The notes beneath the pieces were generated by a model. The model searched no databases. It was not told where the DNA came from and worked only from the letters and a program-made list of their open reading frames with translations. From Dactylonectria macrodidyma (Eukaryota > Ascomycota > Sordariomycetes > Hypocreales > Nectriaceae), in assembly GCA_020744425.1 (NCBI GenBank), contig JAGMUV010000039.1, forward strand, positions 372,001 to 436,000: a stretch of 64,000 nucleotides of DNA, given 5' to 3'. The first letter of the stretch is position 1, and each line of letters starts with the position of its first letter. The position numbers and the translations under genes are program-made. Shown piece after piece: positions 34,187-45,361 of this stretch.

Positions 34187-35212
34187 TTAGGCCGACCTCT
34201 TGTGCTTCTTGCGGTTAGTAGCCGCCTTGAAGATCTGGGCAAGCTTCTGGCAGGTCTTGTGGTCCAAGTCTTCGAACGGGTCCGTACTGTCACTGCCGGA
34301 ATCATCCGAGGCCTCGGCAGACTTGCGCTTGGTGCCACGCTCTAGTAGCTAGTTAGTATTATGCATGAGAACGTATTGCAGCGTACTTACTCGTGAGGGA
34401 GCAGGCGGCGCCAGACCGGTTCCAGTCGCAATTGGCGCAAGACGAAACTCCCTCAATGACCATGCAACCCTTGAGTGCCCCGAGGTTCTTCGTACACTTG
34501 TTGCAGCGGTCCGTATCCTCACGTTCGTCACCGTACAGGTGACGCAGCATGGCATCGCAATTCTGGCCGCCGGCGAAGTTCATGGTGTACGGCTCCTCCT
34601 CCTTGGACTTCTTCTTCTTCTTCGTGCGGACCTCCAGCAGACGTGGGGCCTAGTACGAGTTAATACGTGATCAGCCAGGCTACTACCGTATCAACTCGGT
34701 AAACTCGTGCAAGAAGCGCGCCCCGCTTGAAGCTGATCTCCAGGGGTTTGGCCAATTAGATTAGGGACTTAATCACGCATGGCCCATAAATAGTCACGTG
34801 CAACCAATTAAGTTAGGACTTTCTGACGTATCTGCGGTTAACAGTGGAAATATGTACGAGAAGTGGGGAGCGCTACTTGCACGAGTTTACCGAGTTGATA
34901 CGGTACAATCCAGGGTAAAAGACTTACCTTGTCGGGATCAATAGCCTCCAGACCCTTGGTGGTGCAGCCCTTCAGAGCGTTGAGCAAAGCCCAGACGGTA
35001 ATGTCCGGGTTCGAATCGGGCATTTCGGTCTTGTACGCGAAATCGTAGGTATCAATGTCATGGACCTTCTTGGGCAGCAGGTCGAATGCGCGGACGCCCA
35101 AATCTTCGCGTAGGGCTGCGATCGCAGCCTTTCGGGCGTTGGCAGCGACTGCAGCTTCAGCCTCGGCAGCAGCAGCTTTCTCAGCAGCGGTCTTCCTGGG
35201 CTTGGGAGGCAT
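34187..35212 (-). CDS. Transposon protein C: Cys-cluster protein, unknown function
   Basis: Three exons on the minus strand are proposed: 35212-34928, about 34651-34392, and about 34345-34187. The N-terminal exon starts MPPKPRKTAAEKAAAAEAEA and is Ala/Lys-rich, then has a folded-looking part (FDLLPKKVHDIDTYDFAYKT, ITVWALLNALKGCTTKGL). Exon 2 carries the cluster RCNKCTKNLGALKGCMVIEG and SCANCDWNRSGAACS, a CxxC...C...CxxC...C pattern that resembles the fungal DUF3716 module (low certainty). The C-terminal exon ends KKHKRSA and is basic. The second intron has a perfect TACTAAC branch site; the first is swollen by a 218-bp MITE. The protein may bind DNA at the element ends; this is a guess from its position and charge. 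Confidence 0.65.
34686..34903. mobile_element. 218-bp MITE inside an intron of transposon gene C
   Basis: The ends are a near-perfect inverted repeat of about 30 bp, CCGTATCAACTCGGTAAACT and its complement, flanked by TA (34684-34685 and 34904-34905). It lies wholly within the first intron, so it need not harm the protein. Confidence 0.75.
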
Positions 35213-35677
35213 GACGATTACGTAGTAGGGTGTATTGCGTAGTGCGAATGTGTGCGTACGGTATCGAATTGGGTCAGTATGGCAGCGGAAGGATCATCAA
35301 CGGGTTCCTGCCGCAAAAATCAGCGAGCTGAAGTACGTACTCGCGGAAAATCATAAGCGCGAAAACGGGGCAATACGCATATCAAAATGACGCTGCAGCC
35401 GTGCGAAACCGCAACAAATTGAATCGCCACGTAAATCGCAATGCGGCAACGTTATTTGAGGGCAAATGAGGGTATTCTCACCTTCTGATGTGTGGTTAAA
35501 GAATGAAGAAGAAGACGAAGAGAGGCAGCGCGGTTGGGCTGAAGAGATTTACGCGTGGTCACGTGACCCCTTACCCTGATTCACAGTTATGACTAAGCAA
35601 AATATATGACTAAGCAAATGCAAGGCAAATTTATCCTACAAACGGGATCGTACGGAGGGTGTGGACCCAGGCAAAAA
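35213..35677. other. 5' region of transposon gene C up to the right terminal repeat
   Basis: No gene. It contains several TACGTA/CGTACG words and the promoter of the minus-strand gene C. Confidence 0.4.
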
Positions 35678-35713
35678 TGAGTTTTCGGACACTGCCCCCT
35701 ATGGCCTTCCGTA

Positions 35714-35846
35714 GCGAACCCCGCTTCAGACGTCATCATCGTCATGGAACGCGAACCGGACGTTCCGGGCGCCGCGGGGGCGGGGGACATCATCGTCCCC
35801 TGCGTAAAAGACCCAGAACGACGGGGGCAATGGAGTCGGAACAAAA
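35714..35846 (+). mobile_element. LINE-like 5' segment, copy 2, right part
   Basis: It continues the copy interrupted at 30706, matching 26795-26920 (GCGAACCCCGCTTCAGACGT and GGACATCATCGTCCCCTGCG). Similarity ends after CGGAACAA, just before Helitron B2. Confidence 0.75.
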
Positions 35847-35920
35847 CACCCATCATATATCAATACATACCTGACTGTTCCTTGGATTTGCTATCTAAAT
35901 TATAAACTATATTATTGCTC

Positions 35921-38900
35921 TTATTGTGCGGATGGTCGCAAGAATGATAACCGGGCCTCGTTTAATGTTCCCCCACACAATTGCTCCAGCCTAGCCTCGC
36001 CATCAAACATTTCCTGTGGTATTTTATTCCCGACTATATCCTCCACACGCGCCTTTGACAGCAATATAATACCATCCAGCGATTTGCACCGCGATAGCTG
36101 CACATACAAGCTATATGGATCGCACTTTCGTGGCTCGAGTTGTCCAGTCTTGGTGTTCAGCTTTGTCCCGGTTCCTCGCAGCTCCAGCGCAATCTGGAGG
36201 AGGGTTTCGCCTTGGATTTTGTAATCGGTGCATGCGAATGCCGCAGTGCAGGGAAGTCCTCGGCGGCTCACATTATGCCTCTGCCAAGGCCTCTTCTTGA
36301 CCCTCTTCTTCTTCTCCATTGGTATTTGGGCACTCGTTGGAGTAAGCAGGATTGTGCCTGGCGGCATTTCATCAAATTCGAACTTCTTGGTTGACTCGGA
36401 CGACAGGATGATGCCGGCAGGTGGTCCAAAGTGGAGGATAATGTTCGGGGCCAGTTGATAGCCTGGGAATCTTTTGCTGTCTGGTATAACTTCTAGCGCT
36501 GTGTACTTGGCGCCATTCACGAGCTTGAGGCCTGGGTTTATATTCATGGTCACCACAACCGGCATACCAGGCACGAACATGAACGTGGCCGGCACACAGA
36601 TCTTGCTGTCATCCCCGACGCTGGCCATAAGCGTAGCTTCTTCCTCCGTTACCGGCAATGTATTGGGTTTGCCCCAACGGTGCTCGGATAGAAATATCCG
36701 GACTGGCTTCTGTTCGTTCCTCTGGAAGGCTAAAACGGCATCCATGTTCAGGCACCACCTGGTGCTATTGAGCGGTGTAACTACTGTGATGCCCTTGCTC
36801 CATGGTATGGCTTGTCCTTCCCTGAAGCACCGGCTGTTAAGGAGCTCCATGTCGGACTCGTCTTGCTCTCCCTTTCGGATCCGAGTCAGCAGTCGCTGCA
36901 GCTCCAGGTCCCCTGCTGCGCGAACCTGTTCGGTGAGCATAACGACGGTGGTAAATCGAGCCCAGAGTGCGTGCGCCCTCATTTCGTCCGCAATCCTGAG
37001 GGCGGACCATGGCGTCAATAGCGACTTGTTTTGCACTGGGCGGAACTGGTGAAAATCTCCTGATAGTAGTACCACTGGGATGCCGCCAAAATCTTGATTC
37101 GATCCCCGGGAGGCGCAAAGTCGCTTGTTGATGTCGGAGAGCGTCTGGAGGCCCAGCATGCTCACCTCGTCAATGATGAGCAGCCACTTTTCTCTCCATC
37201 TTCTTCGAGCATCACCGTCCACGTAGGTTACCGTGCTGCCATCGTCGGCATTGCTGCCGGATACGTTGGGTTGCATCCCACAGGCGGAGTGAATAGTCAC
37301 GCCGTTGATCCGCGCTGCTGCGGCCCCCGATGTCGCCGTCATAAGCAGCCTGTGCGATACGTCTTTGCTAGCGAACAATTCCGCCAACGCCTCGATGACC
37401 CTGGACTTCCCGGTGCCGCCCTCCCCACCCAGGAACTCGCATAGTTGTGCGTTATCATTGTTCTCGACATTACTGCTATCGAAATCATCCCTCTTATCTT
37501 CGTCCGGGATGGTATCGAGGTGGCGACACACTAAAAGGAAGGCGATCTCCTGCCGCTCGTTCAAGGTGAACCGCCTTGCAATCTCCCGACCGGCATGGAG
37601 GAATGTTGTCGACGGTCCAAAGGCGACCCTGGCACTGGGTCTCTGAGTGTTCCGGGTGTCTGTTTCTGACATTTCTATAACATCTTCTCCCGCGCCCGCG
37701 AAGGTATGGTTCAGTGATGCTTCTGTGCCGGCAGCTGTGTTCTGCGTGATCTGAACTCCATCAGAGCCTTGGATTCTTTTCACAATTTCCTTGTCAGCTT
37801 CATCCTGCTTGCTCTTGATTCCTCTAAGCTGACGTTGCGTTGGGAGCTCGCTCCTGGCTACCATGGCTGGCTGGTACTGCTCTGGGTTCTCTGCGGAAGC
37901 GACTGTCTCGACATCATCCGCAAAGTCGGTGATATCTGCTTGAACTTCGCGGAGCTGATCTAGCATCTGCAAAAGATGCTCCGAACCAGCGGTCACCTGG
38001 TTGGGGGCTGTAGCACCTCGTACTGTCTCAATCAATCGGCCAAGCTGGCCAACTTGGTCTGGGCGATATGCTTTTACTGGGCCTGTAGGATCTTGGAGAT
38101 CATACCCCATAGCGTCGATATCATCCAAAACGGCGTCGTCCCCCGCAGCCGCCCACTGCTTTGCATCTCGCCGCGCATCTTCCGCTGATCGTTTCAAGAG
38201 CTGGATATTGCTTGCGATAGTCTGGAGTCTTTTGGGGAGTCGCCGTCTCCAGTGCTCCCAGATTTCATTAATATCGCCTGATGATGCTGTAGTGAACTTC
38301 TCCCATGGCACAAAGAGTGCGAGGTGCTGTACTGCAGCTCTGGTGCTAATATTAGTTTATGCTCCTCGTTTATCCATCCCATCTGTTCTATGGCTTGTGC
38401 TTACCTGCGGTATCTCTCTGCGTTTGTGTCAATATCAAAGTCCGTATCGAGAAAGCCGTTCATGCATGGCACTGCATACTTCCCCGGGGGTCTTAGAACC
38501 TGCACCCAGTCCCTTCCCGGCTTCCAGTTCCTTTCAAATTCTATCTTCACCAACTCCTTGGGAGATGAATCTATCCTCTGTAATGTTACAAGCGATACGT
38601 AGTCATAGAAGCATAATGTCTGCAGCACCTCTCCACGGTGGTGGTAGGCTTCAATGTATGGTAGCTTCTTGCCATCGCTTCCCACCAAGACCCTCTCCGC
38701 GCTGGCTTCCGCGTCGTTGCCGTTGCCATTGCCACCTATGTTCTCGATAGGTCCATCATCGTCGTCGCCTAAAGTGCTACCGGTACTGCATTGCTGGAGA
38801 TACTGCCAGCGTCGGAGCATTGCCCAGTATACCATTGTCATATTCACATATGACCATTGTTTGGTACTCGAGAACTCACTTGGGTAATCCAAGAAGTGCG

Positions 38901-39894
38901 CAATCACCTCCACCTGCGATAATGGCCTCTCGGTGAATATTCGGTTTGCGATTCTCATCAGATACTGGCGGTTTATATTTGCCTTGGCTTCGTAGTTTGC
39001 AGTTGTTGCACCTAGCCCCACGGCGCTGGTTGTGCTGATACTCGGAAAGAGCTCTGCTGCTATGGCCACTCTCTTCCAGATCGGATCTTCGATTTTTGTG
39101 GCGTAGTTTGTCAAGTAGTATATTAGCGCCATTGTCTTGCTTTGGGTTCCGATGAAGGAGATGTCGTGATTGTGCCGCAACCCAACCGCCATTGGCTTGT
39201 TCCATCGGTTGATCATGGGATGTGAGCGTTGGAGCCGAAGTATACCATCCGCGCCAAATTCGCTGTTTGTAAAGAGCTTCCAAGGCGCATGGAATCGACA
39301 TGTAGGCTTTTTGTCCCCCTCCTTGTTGTGAGAGTATTTGACACAAGTTGCGGTATGGGCGTGCATCTGGACCCTGCCCGCGCAAAAGTGGGCTTCATCG
39401 TCAAACTGTTCTGAGAAGCGCCCTGCATCGGTCATCAGGTAGGATATGTTGTCGTAAACTACCCTACTCTCGCTCTCCTCGCTAAAGGCAGCAGATTCGT
39501 CCAGATCCTAGATAATAGTTTAGCTTCCGACCTACGTTGGCTTTTGGTTACGTGGATATATGGATGCACATACCTCGGTAAAGACAGAATCGACATATTT
39601 CAGGATTCCTTCCCGTTCCATCGCCGCACTCTCATCATCCTCCCCGTTTCCATGAGCACCGATGAACTCCCCGAGCTCCAAGTTCCCTTCGAGCCATAGC
39701 AAACCATGGACATGAAGAGCACCGCGTTCGTTGGTCTCGACAGCGGCGAAATACTGTCCAATCCGACCAAACACAGATTCCTCCCCAACCTTGACGTAAT
39801 GCTCAAAGAACATCTCTACTTCGCGGTGGAAGAAGATGGCAGAGCTTATGGGGTCAGTTATCGCCAGCTTCACTCTCTCTTCAAATCGTGCCAC
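35921..39894 (-). mobile_element. Family-B Helitron B2: Rep C-terminus plus intact PIF1-like helicase, 5'-truncated
   Basis: Three exons on the minus strand: 39894-39574, 39507-38405 and 38345-35921; introns are 66 and 59 bp and keep the phase. Exon 1 retains only the end of the Rep domain, with the HUH motif ALHVHGLLW. Exon 2 has the paired-Tyr segment LIYYLTNYATKIEDPIWKRV. Exon 3 encodes the helicase: FLGGEGGTGKSRVIEALAEL (Walker A), WLLIDEVSMLG (Walker B), later FACTDYKIQGETL and YVQLSRCKSLDGI. There are no internal stops, in contrast to B1. The N-terminal 800 or so residues are missing: sequence changes to a dispersed repeat at about 39895. The copy cannot be autonomous but could still make a helicase. 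Confidence 0.88.
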
Positions 39895-40170
39895 TGCTCC
39901 TCAAAGCTTGCTGCATGGGTTTGATTGGCTACGCAAAACAAAGGTAACACACACATACGCCCTATTGGCCAAGTCTCTTCATCCACCCACCCAGAGCCGA
40001 CCACTTAAAACCGCGCCCTCTTCTCAACACGTGCAGCAACCGACTAGTAAAACAGGCTCTTGTTGCAAGCTTTGTACCGAAAGGTTACTCAGCGCAAGGG
40101 AGCCGCCAACTTGCCCATCACGCCCAGCTTCTAACTTCCAACTTCCCCCGGCGGACGTGCGCCTTCCCCT
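39895..40170. repeat. Dispersed repeat, copy 2 (as at 29975-30277)
   Basis: About 90% identical to 29975-30277, in the same orientation. It truncates Helitron B2 on its left and is followed directly by Helitron A2. Confidence 0.65.
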
Positions 40171-42014
40171 GTTCCCAATAATGAGGGTTTGGTGCAGACA
40201 GGGATTAATAAGTTTCTCGGTCTCTGATTGGTTTAAATTTTGTATGGACGGCCACAAAACGAGGAGCAACTGGACGACGGCTCATAAAAAGTGGGCCTAG
40301 CTTGCCAGCTAGCAGTCTCCCTGGCTTGTTTACTCGGAATTTCGCTTGGCATTCGCTTGGCATGGAAACTTCGTTCACGCAACGCATCTTCATGTCTTGC
40401 GTCATTGAGTAATGCATCCGAAGTCTACTCCTCAAGGGCTTCAAGATGACTTAGTGTCCATTGTCTGTGCCCGCTGTGGCGAGAAGAAACCGGCTGGTGA
40501 CTTCGTCAGCAAACGGAAATCTGCTGGGAATACCAAGAACTGCCTGGAATGTCGTAGTCGGTGCAATTCTCATGTCAGCCCTGTCTCCCCACTCCGCAAG
40601 ACATTCAATACTAACTAAGTGAAGCGTTCCAGATCCAAAGGCGCGATCCTGACATTAAGAAACCTCGCCATCGGTCCTTCTTCAACTGAGAGTCCCGCTC
40701 CGAAGAGAACTGAAGAAGATGCTGGCCTATCGCCTCTTAACGACAGACTCGGAACCCAGCCTACGTCGCCAGAGAGGCTACGGCAATGTCATACAGCCAA
40801 GACGTTATCCGGGGCGTCGATTAGCCAGCCGCGTGTAGTGTTGGGGACGCCAATTCCACCAACCCAACAAAGCTCGCGGCTCTTTCGTACAATAGCTCCC
40901 TCACCTCCTGTGCAGCCGACACTACTAACCGCCCCACATTCTGATCCGTCTACTATCCGAAGCAGCACTTCTCATATAGGTCACTCTGACTTGGCTCCTA
41001 GATTCCTCCAGTGCGGGAGAGACTCACAGGACAATTCCTCCATGGCTGGCGCAAGGGCCAAGCGGGCTGCTATCCAGCGAGGCCATCGTTCACGACGCCG
41101 TGCAGGGGAGACTGTGTCACTAACTCCCTCAATATTTCAACTCGGCGCGTTTAAAGGTTCGGAGGGGCCTGGGGCAGATATTCTTACTTAATGGTCGCAG
41201 TACTTCGGGCTAACCACAGAATGTAGATGCCAGCCAAGATCGACCGCGAGAAGAAGCTTAAAGATATCAAGTATCTAATCATTGACGAGAAGAGCATGCT
41301 AGGACTGCGTCAGTTATCTTGGATCGATGACCGTCTCCGAGAGGCGTTCCCGAATAAGAACGAAGAGTTCTTTGGCGGCCTGAACATCCTGTTGGTTGGT
41401 GACTTCTTTCAGCTTCCCCCTGTGCTGCGGAAGCCGCTTTTTTACGATAAAGAGGTTCAGGGAGTAGAGATCAAGGGCAGAAACGCATATAGGCGATTCG
41501 ATAAATCGGTCTTCTTGAAAGTTGTCCAGCGGCAGCGTGGCGACGATCAGGAGGCATTTCGCCTAGCTCTCGGGGAATTGCGGCTGCTTCAACTATCTGT
41601 GGAGTCCTGGAAGCTCCTTTCCAGCCGCGTACAGGCAAAACTAGATGATCAAGAGGTCGCAAGGTTTGTCAACGCCTTACGAGTATACGCCACTAAAGAT
41701 AGGGTGAACGAATATAACCACTATCACCTCGACCGCCTCAGCCGGCCGGTCATCCAGGTCATGGCTAAGAACGTCGGCCCCGGCGCGGATGGCATGAAGA
41801 TGAAGATGAGGGATCAGGAGCTTAGGAAACGACAGGTGCTCACATAGAATCCGTACATGTCACATAATACCAAGAATGGCCATGGCAATGGATCAGTACG
41901 TAGATAATGCAGTAGTAGTACTAGCTTCCCGGCCCGCGGACAAACAGCCTTCGGCTGAGGCTACCCCATGCACCCCATCGCCGCTCCAATGTGCATGGGG
42001 TGACGTAGTATTTT
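40171..42014 (+). mobile_element. Family-A Helitron A2, internally deleted
   Basis: It begins near ATGAGGGTTTGGTGCA (as in A3, about 48682) without the terminal TCAGCCGAAGG. The first exon (CARCGEKKPAGDFVSKRKSA, CLECR) and the second exon (SKGAILTLRNLAIGPSSTES onward) match A3. Then two deletions follow: one from the second intron to the helicase (KKLKDIKYLIIDEKSMLGL) and one that joins KNVGPGA to DGMKMKMRDQEL. The helicase part 41227-41847 is open. The 3' hairpin and end GACGTAGTATTTT are at about 41970-42014. It is a non-autonomous derivative of A3. Confidence 0.85.
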
Positions 42015-43598
42015 AATTGAACTCCGCGGTGAAGTGGCGACTGGGGCAGAGGGCTACCTCATACGAGAAGAGAAGGGAGTACCTAGGTAAAGATGATGGG
42101 TAAAACCCCCGGTTTCTACCTAGGAATGGTGCCTAGAGTAAGAATGGGATAATGCATGTGTCAACCAGGATTACGTAGGCCACCAGGTGAGTAAGTGTTA
42201 GGCAGGTAGAAAAACGTAAGCTACGAATTAGAATGTGACTTGAACTTGGTAACTCGGAAGCAATCATGTAAAACTGTACATTAGTCTTGATTGTCCTCTC
42301 GGCTGGGGAATTGGTTCCGTCGAGGACGGGCCTTGTCTTTAGGTGATTCCGGAGGTCATCTAGTTGCGCGAGGGGAGAGGCTACGAGGAAGTGGAAGCCA
42401 GCCGGTGACCCCGAGTCCACTCTCCAAGGGTTGGGGATGGGAGCGAGGGCGGGGTTGAACTGGGTGCGACTAAACAAACTTGTGCGTTACGCAAAATGTC
42501 ATATACGGACGGTGGAGGTAGACGGATGAGACACTGGGATGGGGGGATCGGCCACGGCAATTTTCCGAAGATGAATATCTACTCACAATGTTCTGGAGAC
42601 CTGGAGATCTGGAGAACTGCGCAGGCACTTACCACGCTGGCATGAATAGATAAGAATAAACATGAGACACAAGCATAACCGGGAATGGGTGAAACCAAAC
42701 ACGGACCGACTCGAGCGTCGTGAAGTGGACACAAGAGGCGTTGGGCGCTACGGGCAGCCCGGTGGATAACGCCAGGGCGTGAGGGAAGAAAACTTCACTG
42801 GGGTTATGCGTAGAAAGATGCTTAATTTTAGATTTTAGCCTGCAGATTCTCCAAATCTGGACGGGTTCGGCGTGAAGCTGTCCCGCGGCCGACGAGGTGG
42901 TGGGAGAATGAAGTACGGTGCAACAAATGCTAAACGGGTTTGTCCGAGAGCGGCACAGGGAATGAGGCGCCTCCATTTCTTTTCTATCCCTCATTTTATT
43001 GGCGTCTATTCGTCTTGGCCTCTTGGTTTTGAGGGAGGTGAGGCGATGGTGCGGCCTTGGCAAGCTTGGCGTGTGGGTGCGCTGTTGTGTTGTTGTTTTG
43101 TCGAGGGGTTGTGGAACAGTGGGATATTATGGCGAGAACTGCAGGACATGCACGTCATGGTCCCCACCGGGCCTTAGGCGAGCTTTGCTTGTGGGCAAGA
43201 TGATAGATCTGCGCTTCTCCCAAACACCATCGCCGTCTGAAACTAAGCCCGTGTCGCGGGCTTTTCTGACTACGTGCGGGTAACTCGTCGAACCGAGCAG
43301 CTGGTTGAACGTCCCCAGACCTCAGCATCGATGTCTGATTCGCTTGTCCCGCGGCCGGTGATATGTGGCCAGACATGATGGCGTGTGGAATGTCTTGATC
43401 TCTGACTGTTGTCGCCCGGTTCGTTGGACCAGGCCGTCGGCCTCGCCCTGGTCCCGATAAGAGTGCTACTACTATATGCCTGTACGTACTCCGTACGTAT
43501 TGTACGTCCTAGACCCGCGAGGCGGTGGGAGGCGATCGCAATGCAGCCCCTGTCGTGGACCCGTCCAGTCGTGACCAGGGGACGCGACCAGGGGAGCC
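42015..43598. other. 1.6-kb intergenic region, no gene recognised
   Basis: Open frames here have no family motifs and odd composition. GCCCGTGTCGCGGGC near 43245 is a small hairpin. It may be host promoter sequence of a gene now disrupted, but I see nothing to support that. Confidence 0.4.
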
Positions 43599-43600
43599 TA

Positions 43601-45359
43601 CAGTGGGTGTCATTTAGTTTTGATCCTAAACCAAAATCATGTACTGCACCAGTCCCTCTGGGTCAGAGCTAAGCATACTAGGGTATTATCCAAGGCTGCT
43701 TTAAGGCACTTGGTCAGAATCCTGCTTCCTACAGCGCATGTCAGTCGCCACCTGCCTACAAATATGCAAATCTCAACTACAGTGGGCCTCAGAAAGAGTC
43801 AACACTTCCGGAGTCAACCCGGTGTCACTGTACCTGCACTACATGAAGGCTTCATTTTCAAATAATTCTAGCAAAATCAAATAAATGTCAATTAAATATT
43901 TATGTATACCAATCTGTAGCATTTTGAATGGAGTTTCCAACAGCATCTTCAATATTTCGTATACCAGCCACGTGCGCGGATAACGGCCTCTATTCTGTGC
44001 TTCATTGAATGGATCAGGTTCTGCAGCACCTCCGGCTCGATTTCTTCCCACAGCTCGATCGCGGCTTCAATGAGCCGCTGCTTTGCTTCCTCGGTCTTTG
44101 GCATGTACGAGAGCTCAGGGTATCGCTCACATATCCTTGTTTTGAGGATGGCCCATAGGTTTTCTATGGGGTTGAGATCCGGGCTGTAGGGGGGCCAGTC
44201 GATGACCTCCGCCCGTCTGTTCTCGCACCATTCTAGCAGCCAGCTCATCATTAATCGCGATCGAAAAAGGGGTGAATTATCGTGCTGGAACCGGCTGTTC
44301 CTGGTGACAATGCGAGGAAGGTATTGCTGCAGGCATTCGAGCAGAACTCGCGCTGTGACGCCGCCGCGGTCCGAGTTCTCATCGCCATAAAGAGGGATCA
44401 TTGGAAGCCGCCTGAGGAAGCTGAAGGCACTGAAAAACATCTGCGAATGCCTCGTTGGAGTCATACGGGTCTGGACGTTCTTTCTGAATAGTCTCTTATG
44501 CTAGGAGCTGTCAGGGCGGCCACAATCGCAGTAAGAAAACTGACCGGCTTGCAGAAGCACTAAGTGCGTCTCTGGCCCTCGCCTCGGGCCACGATAACTT
44601 CATCTGAGAAGGTCCAAGACTCCCAGAATTCGGAAGACATATGCACATATCTCCTCGCGAACCGTAGCCGCCTTATGGCCGTTGCATCGCTCAGGAAGGG
44701 CCGGATAAGTGACTTATAGTGTATAATGCCTTCCTTCTTTAGGAAGCTTAGAATAGTCCCCCTGGAACAGGTCAGACCAGCTTCTTCGATCAATTCCTTC
44801 ACTTGGATATGAGGGTCTTGTGCTATGACCCTCAGTATTTGTCTCTTTTCCCGTTCTCCTAGTATACGTGGCCGGCCGGACCTGGGTTGGTCTTGACCAC
44901 TCTTTTGGTCGCGATACCTTCTTACCACACCATAAATCGCGTGCCGACTAATGCCCTCATCGCGCGCGATCTGGGTGGCGGACACGCCCGAGTTGTACCT
45001 CCAAACAATCCTCGTTCTCGTATGAGGTGAATGATAGTATCGCGACACCATTCTGACCTAATTTGGCTGCGCAATGTGTCGTTGAAGTTGAATGTTGATT
45101 ATGGTGTGGGTAGAGGGAAAGCGGGGTACCCGGAAATGTGTCGACACTTTTCAAGACCCACTGTAAGTAGTTGAAGAGGCCACTGTACGTGCTGAAATGG
45201 AAATGAAAATAAGGCCTTGCTGGAAAATAGTACACAAGTTAGCGGTTGTTGCTGTTGAACTAAAGCAGCATGAGATGATTGTTTCAATAAGACTAGTCTA
45301 TTATTGGCAGTTACCGCAGTAGTACATGATTTTGGATCAAAACTAAATGACACCCACTG
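43601..45359. mobile_element. Mariner-like MITE (about 370 bp) split by a complete mariner
   Basis: The outer ends share CAGTGGGTGTCATTTAGTTT and the following GATCC...AAAATCATGTACT as inverted repeats, flanked by TA (43599-43600 and 45360-45361). The outer element without its insert would be about 370 bp with no gene. The insert is the mariner at 43780-45163. Confidence 0.8.
43780..45163 (-). mobile_element. Tc1/mariner transposon M2, transposase inactivated
   Basis: 1,384 bp with imperfect inverted ends (CAGTGGGCCTCAGAAAGAGT and CAGTGGGTCTTGAAAAGTGT) and TA duplications at 43778-43779 and 45164-45165. The minus strand encodes the transposase in two parts. 45051-44560 has a paired helix-turn-helix (SATQIARDEGISRHAIYGVV, RSGRPRILGEREKRQIL) and the first catalytic Asp in WTFSDEV. 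44464-43949 has FQHDNSP (second Asp) and VIDWPPYSPDLNPIENLWAI (third Asp/Glu region). Between them is an intron whose donor appears as GCAAG instead of GTAAG, and TAG replaces the TGG seen in copy M3. The TGG to TAG change fits RIP. Probably inactive. Confidence 0.85.
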
Positions 45360-45361
45360 TA

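Larger units (their letters stand above)
30707..35713. mobile_element. Complete 5,007-bp integrase-type DNA transposon with three genes
   Basis: The ends are a perfect 36-bp inverted repeat, TACGGAAGGC...CCGAAAACTCA, at 30707-30742 and 35678-35713. The flanks carry the 5-bp duplication GCGAA (30702-30706 and 35714-35718). A paralogous locus at 26795-26799 shows the same flanking sequence joined without the insert, which confirms the limits. Inside are a plus-strand gene (30968-32118), a minus-strand DDE integrase gene (32152-33777) whose 3' end faces it, and a minus-strand Cys-cluster gene (34187-35212). I cannot assign it to a named superfamily with certainty; integrase, target-duplication length and gene set differ from piggyBac, Tc1/mariner, hAT and Helitron elements in the same window. 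Confidence 0.92.

Noticed and set aside
34810..34927. C-terminal extension of transposon gene C reading into SLLPWIVPYQLGKL
   Set aside because: This is read-through into an intron (GTAAGT at the junction) and the MITE arm; splicing restores the Cys-cluster exon.
30707..35713. Starship-type giant element
   Set aside because: No tyrosine-recombinase (DUF3435) captain; the element is 5 kb with terminal inverted repeats and a DDE integrase.
42629..43063. 144-residue minus-strand frame
   Set aside because: No recognisable domain and no support from neighbours; left as intergenic.
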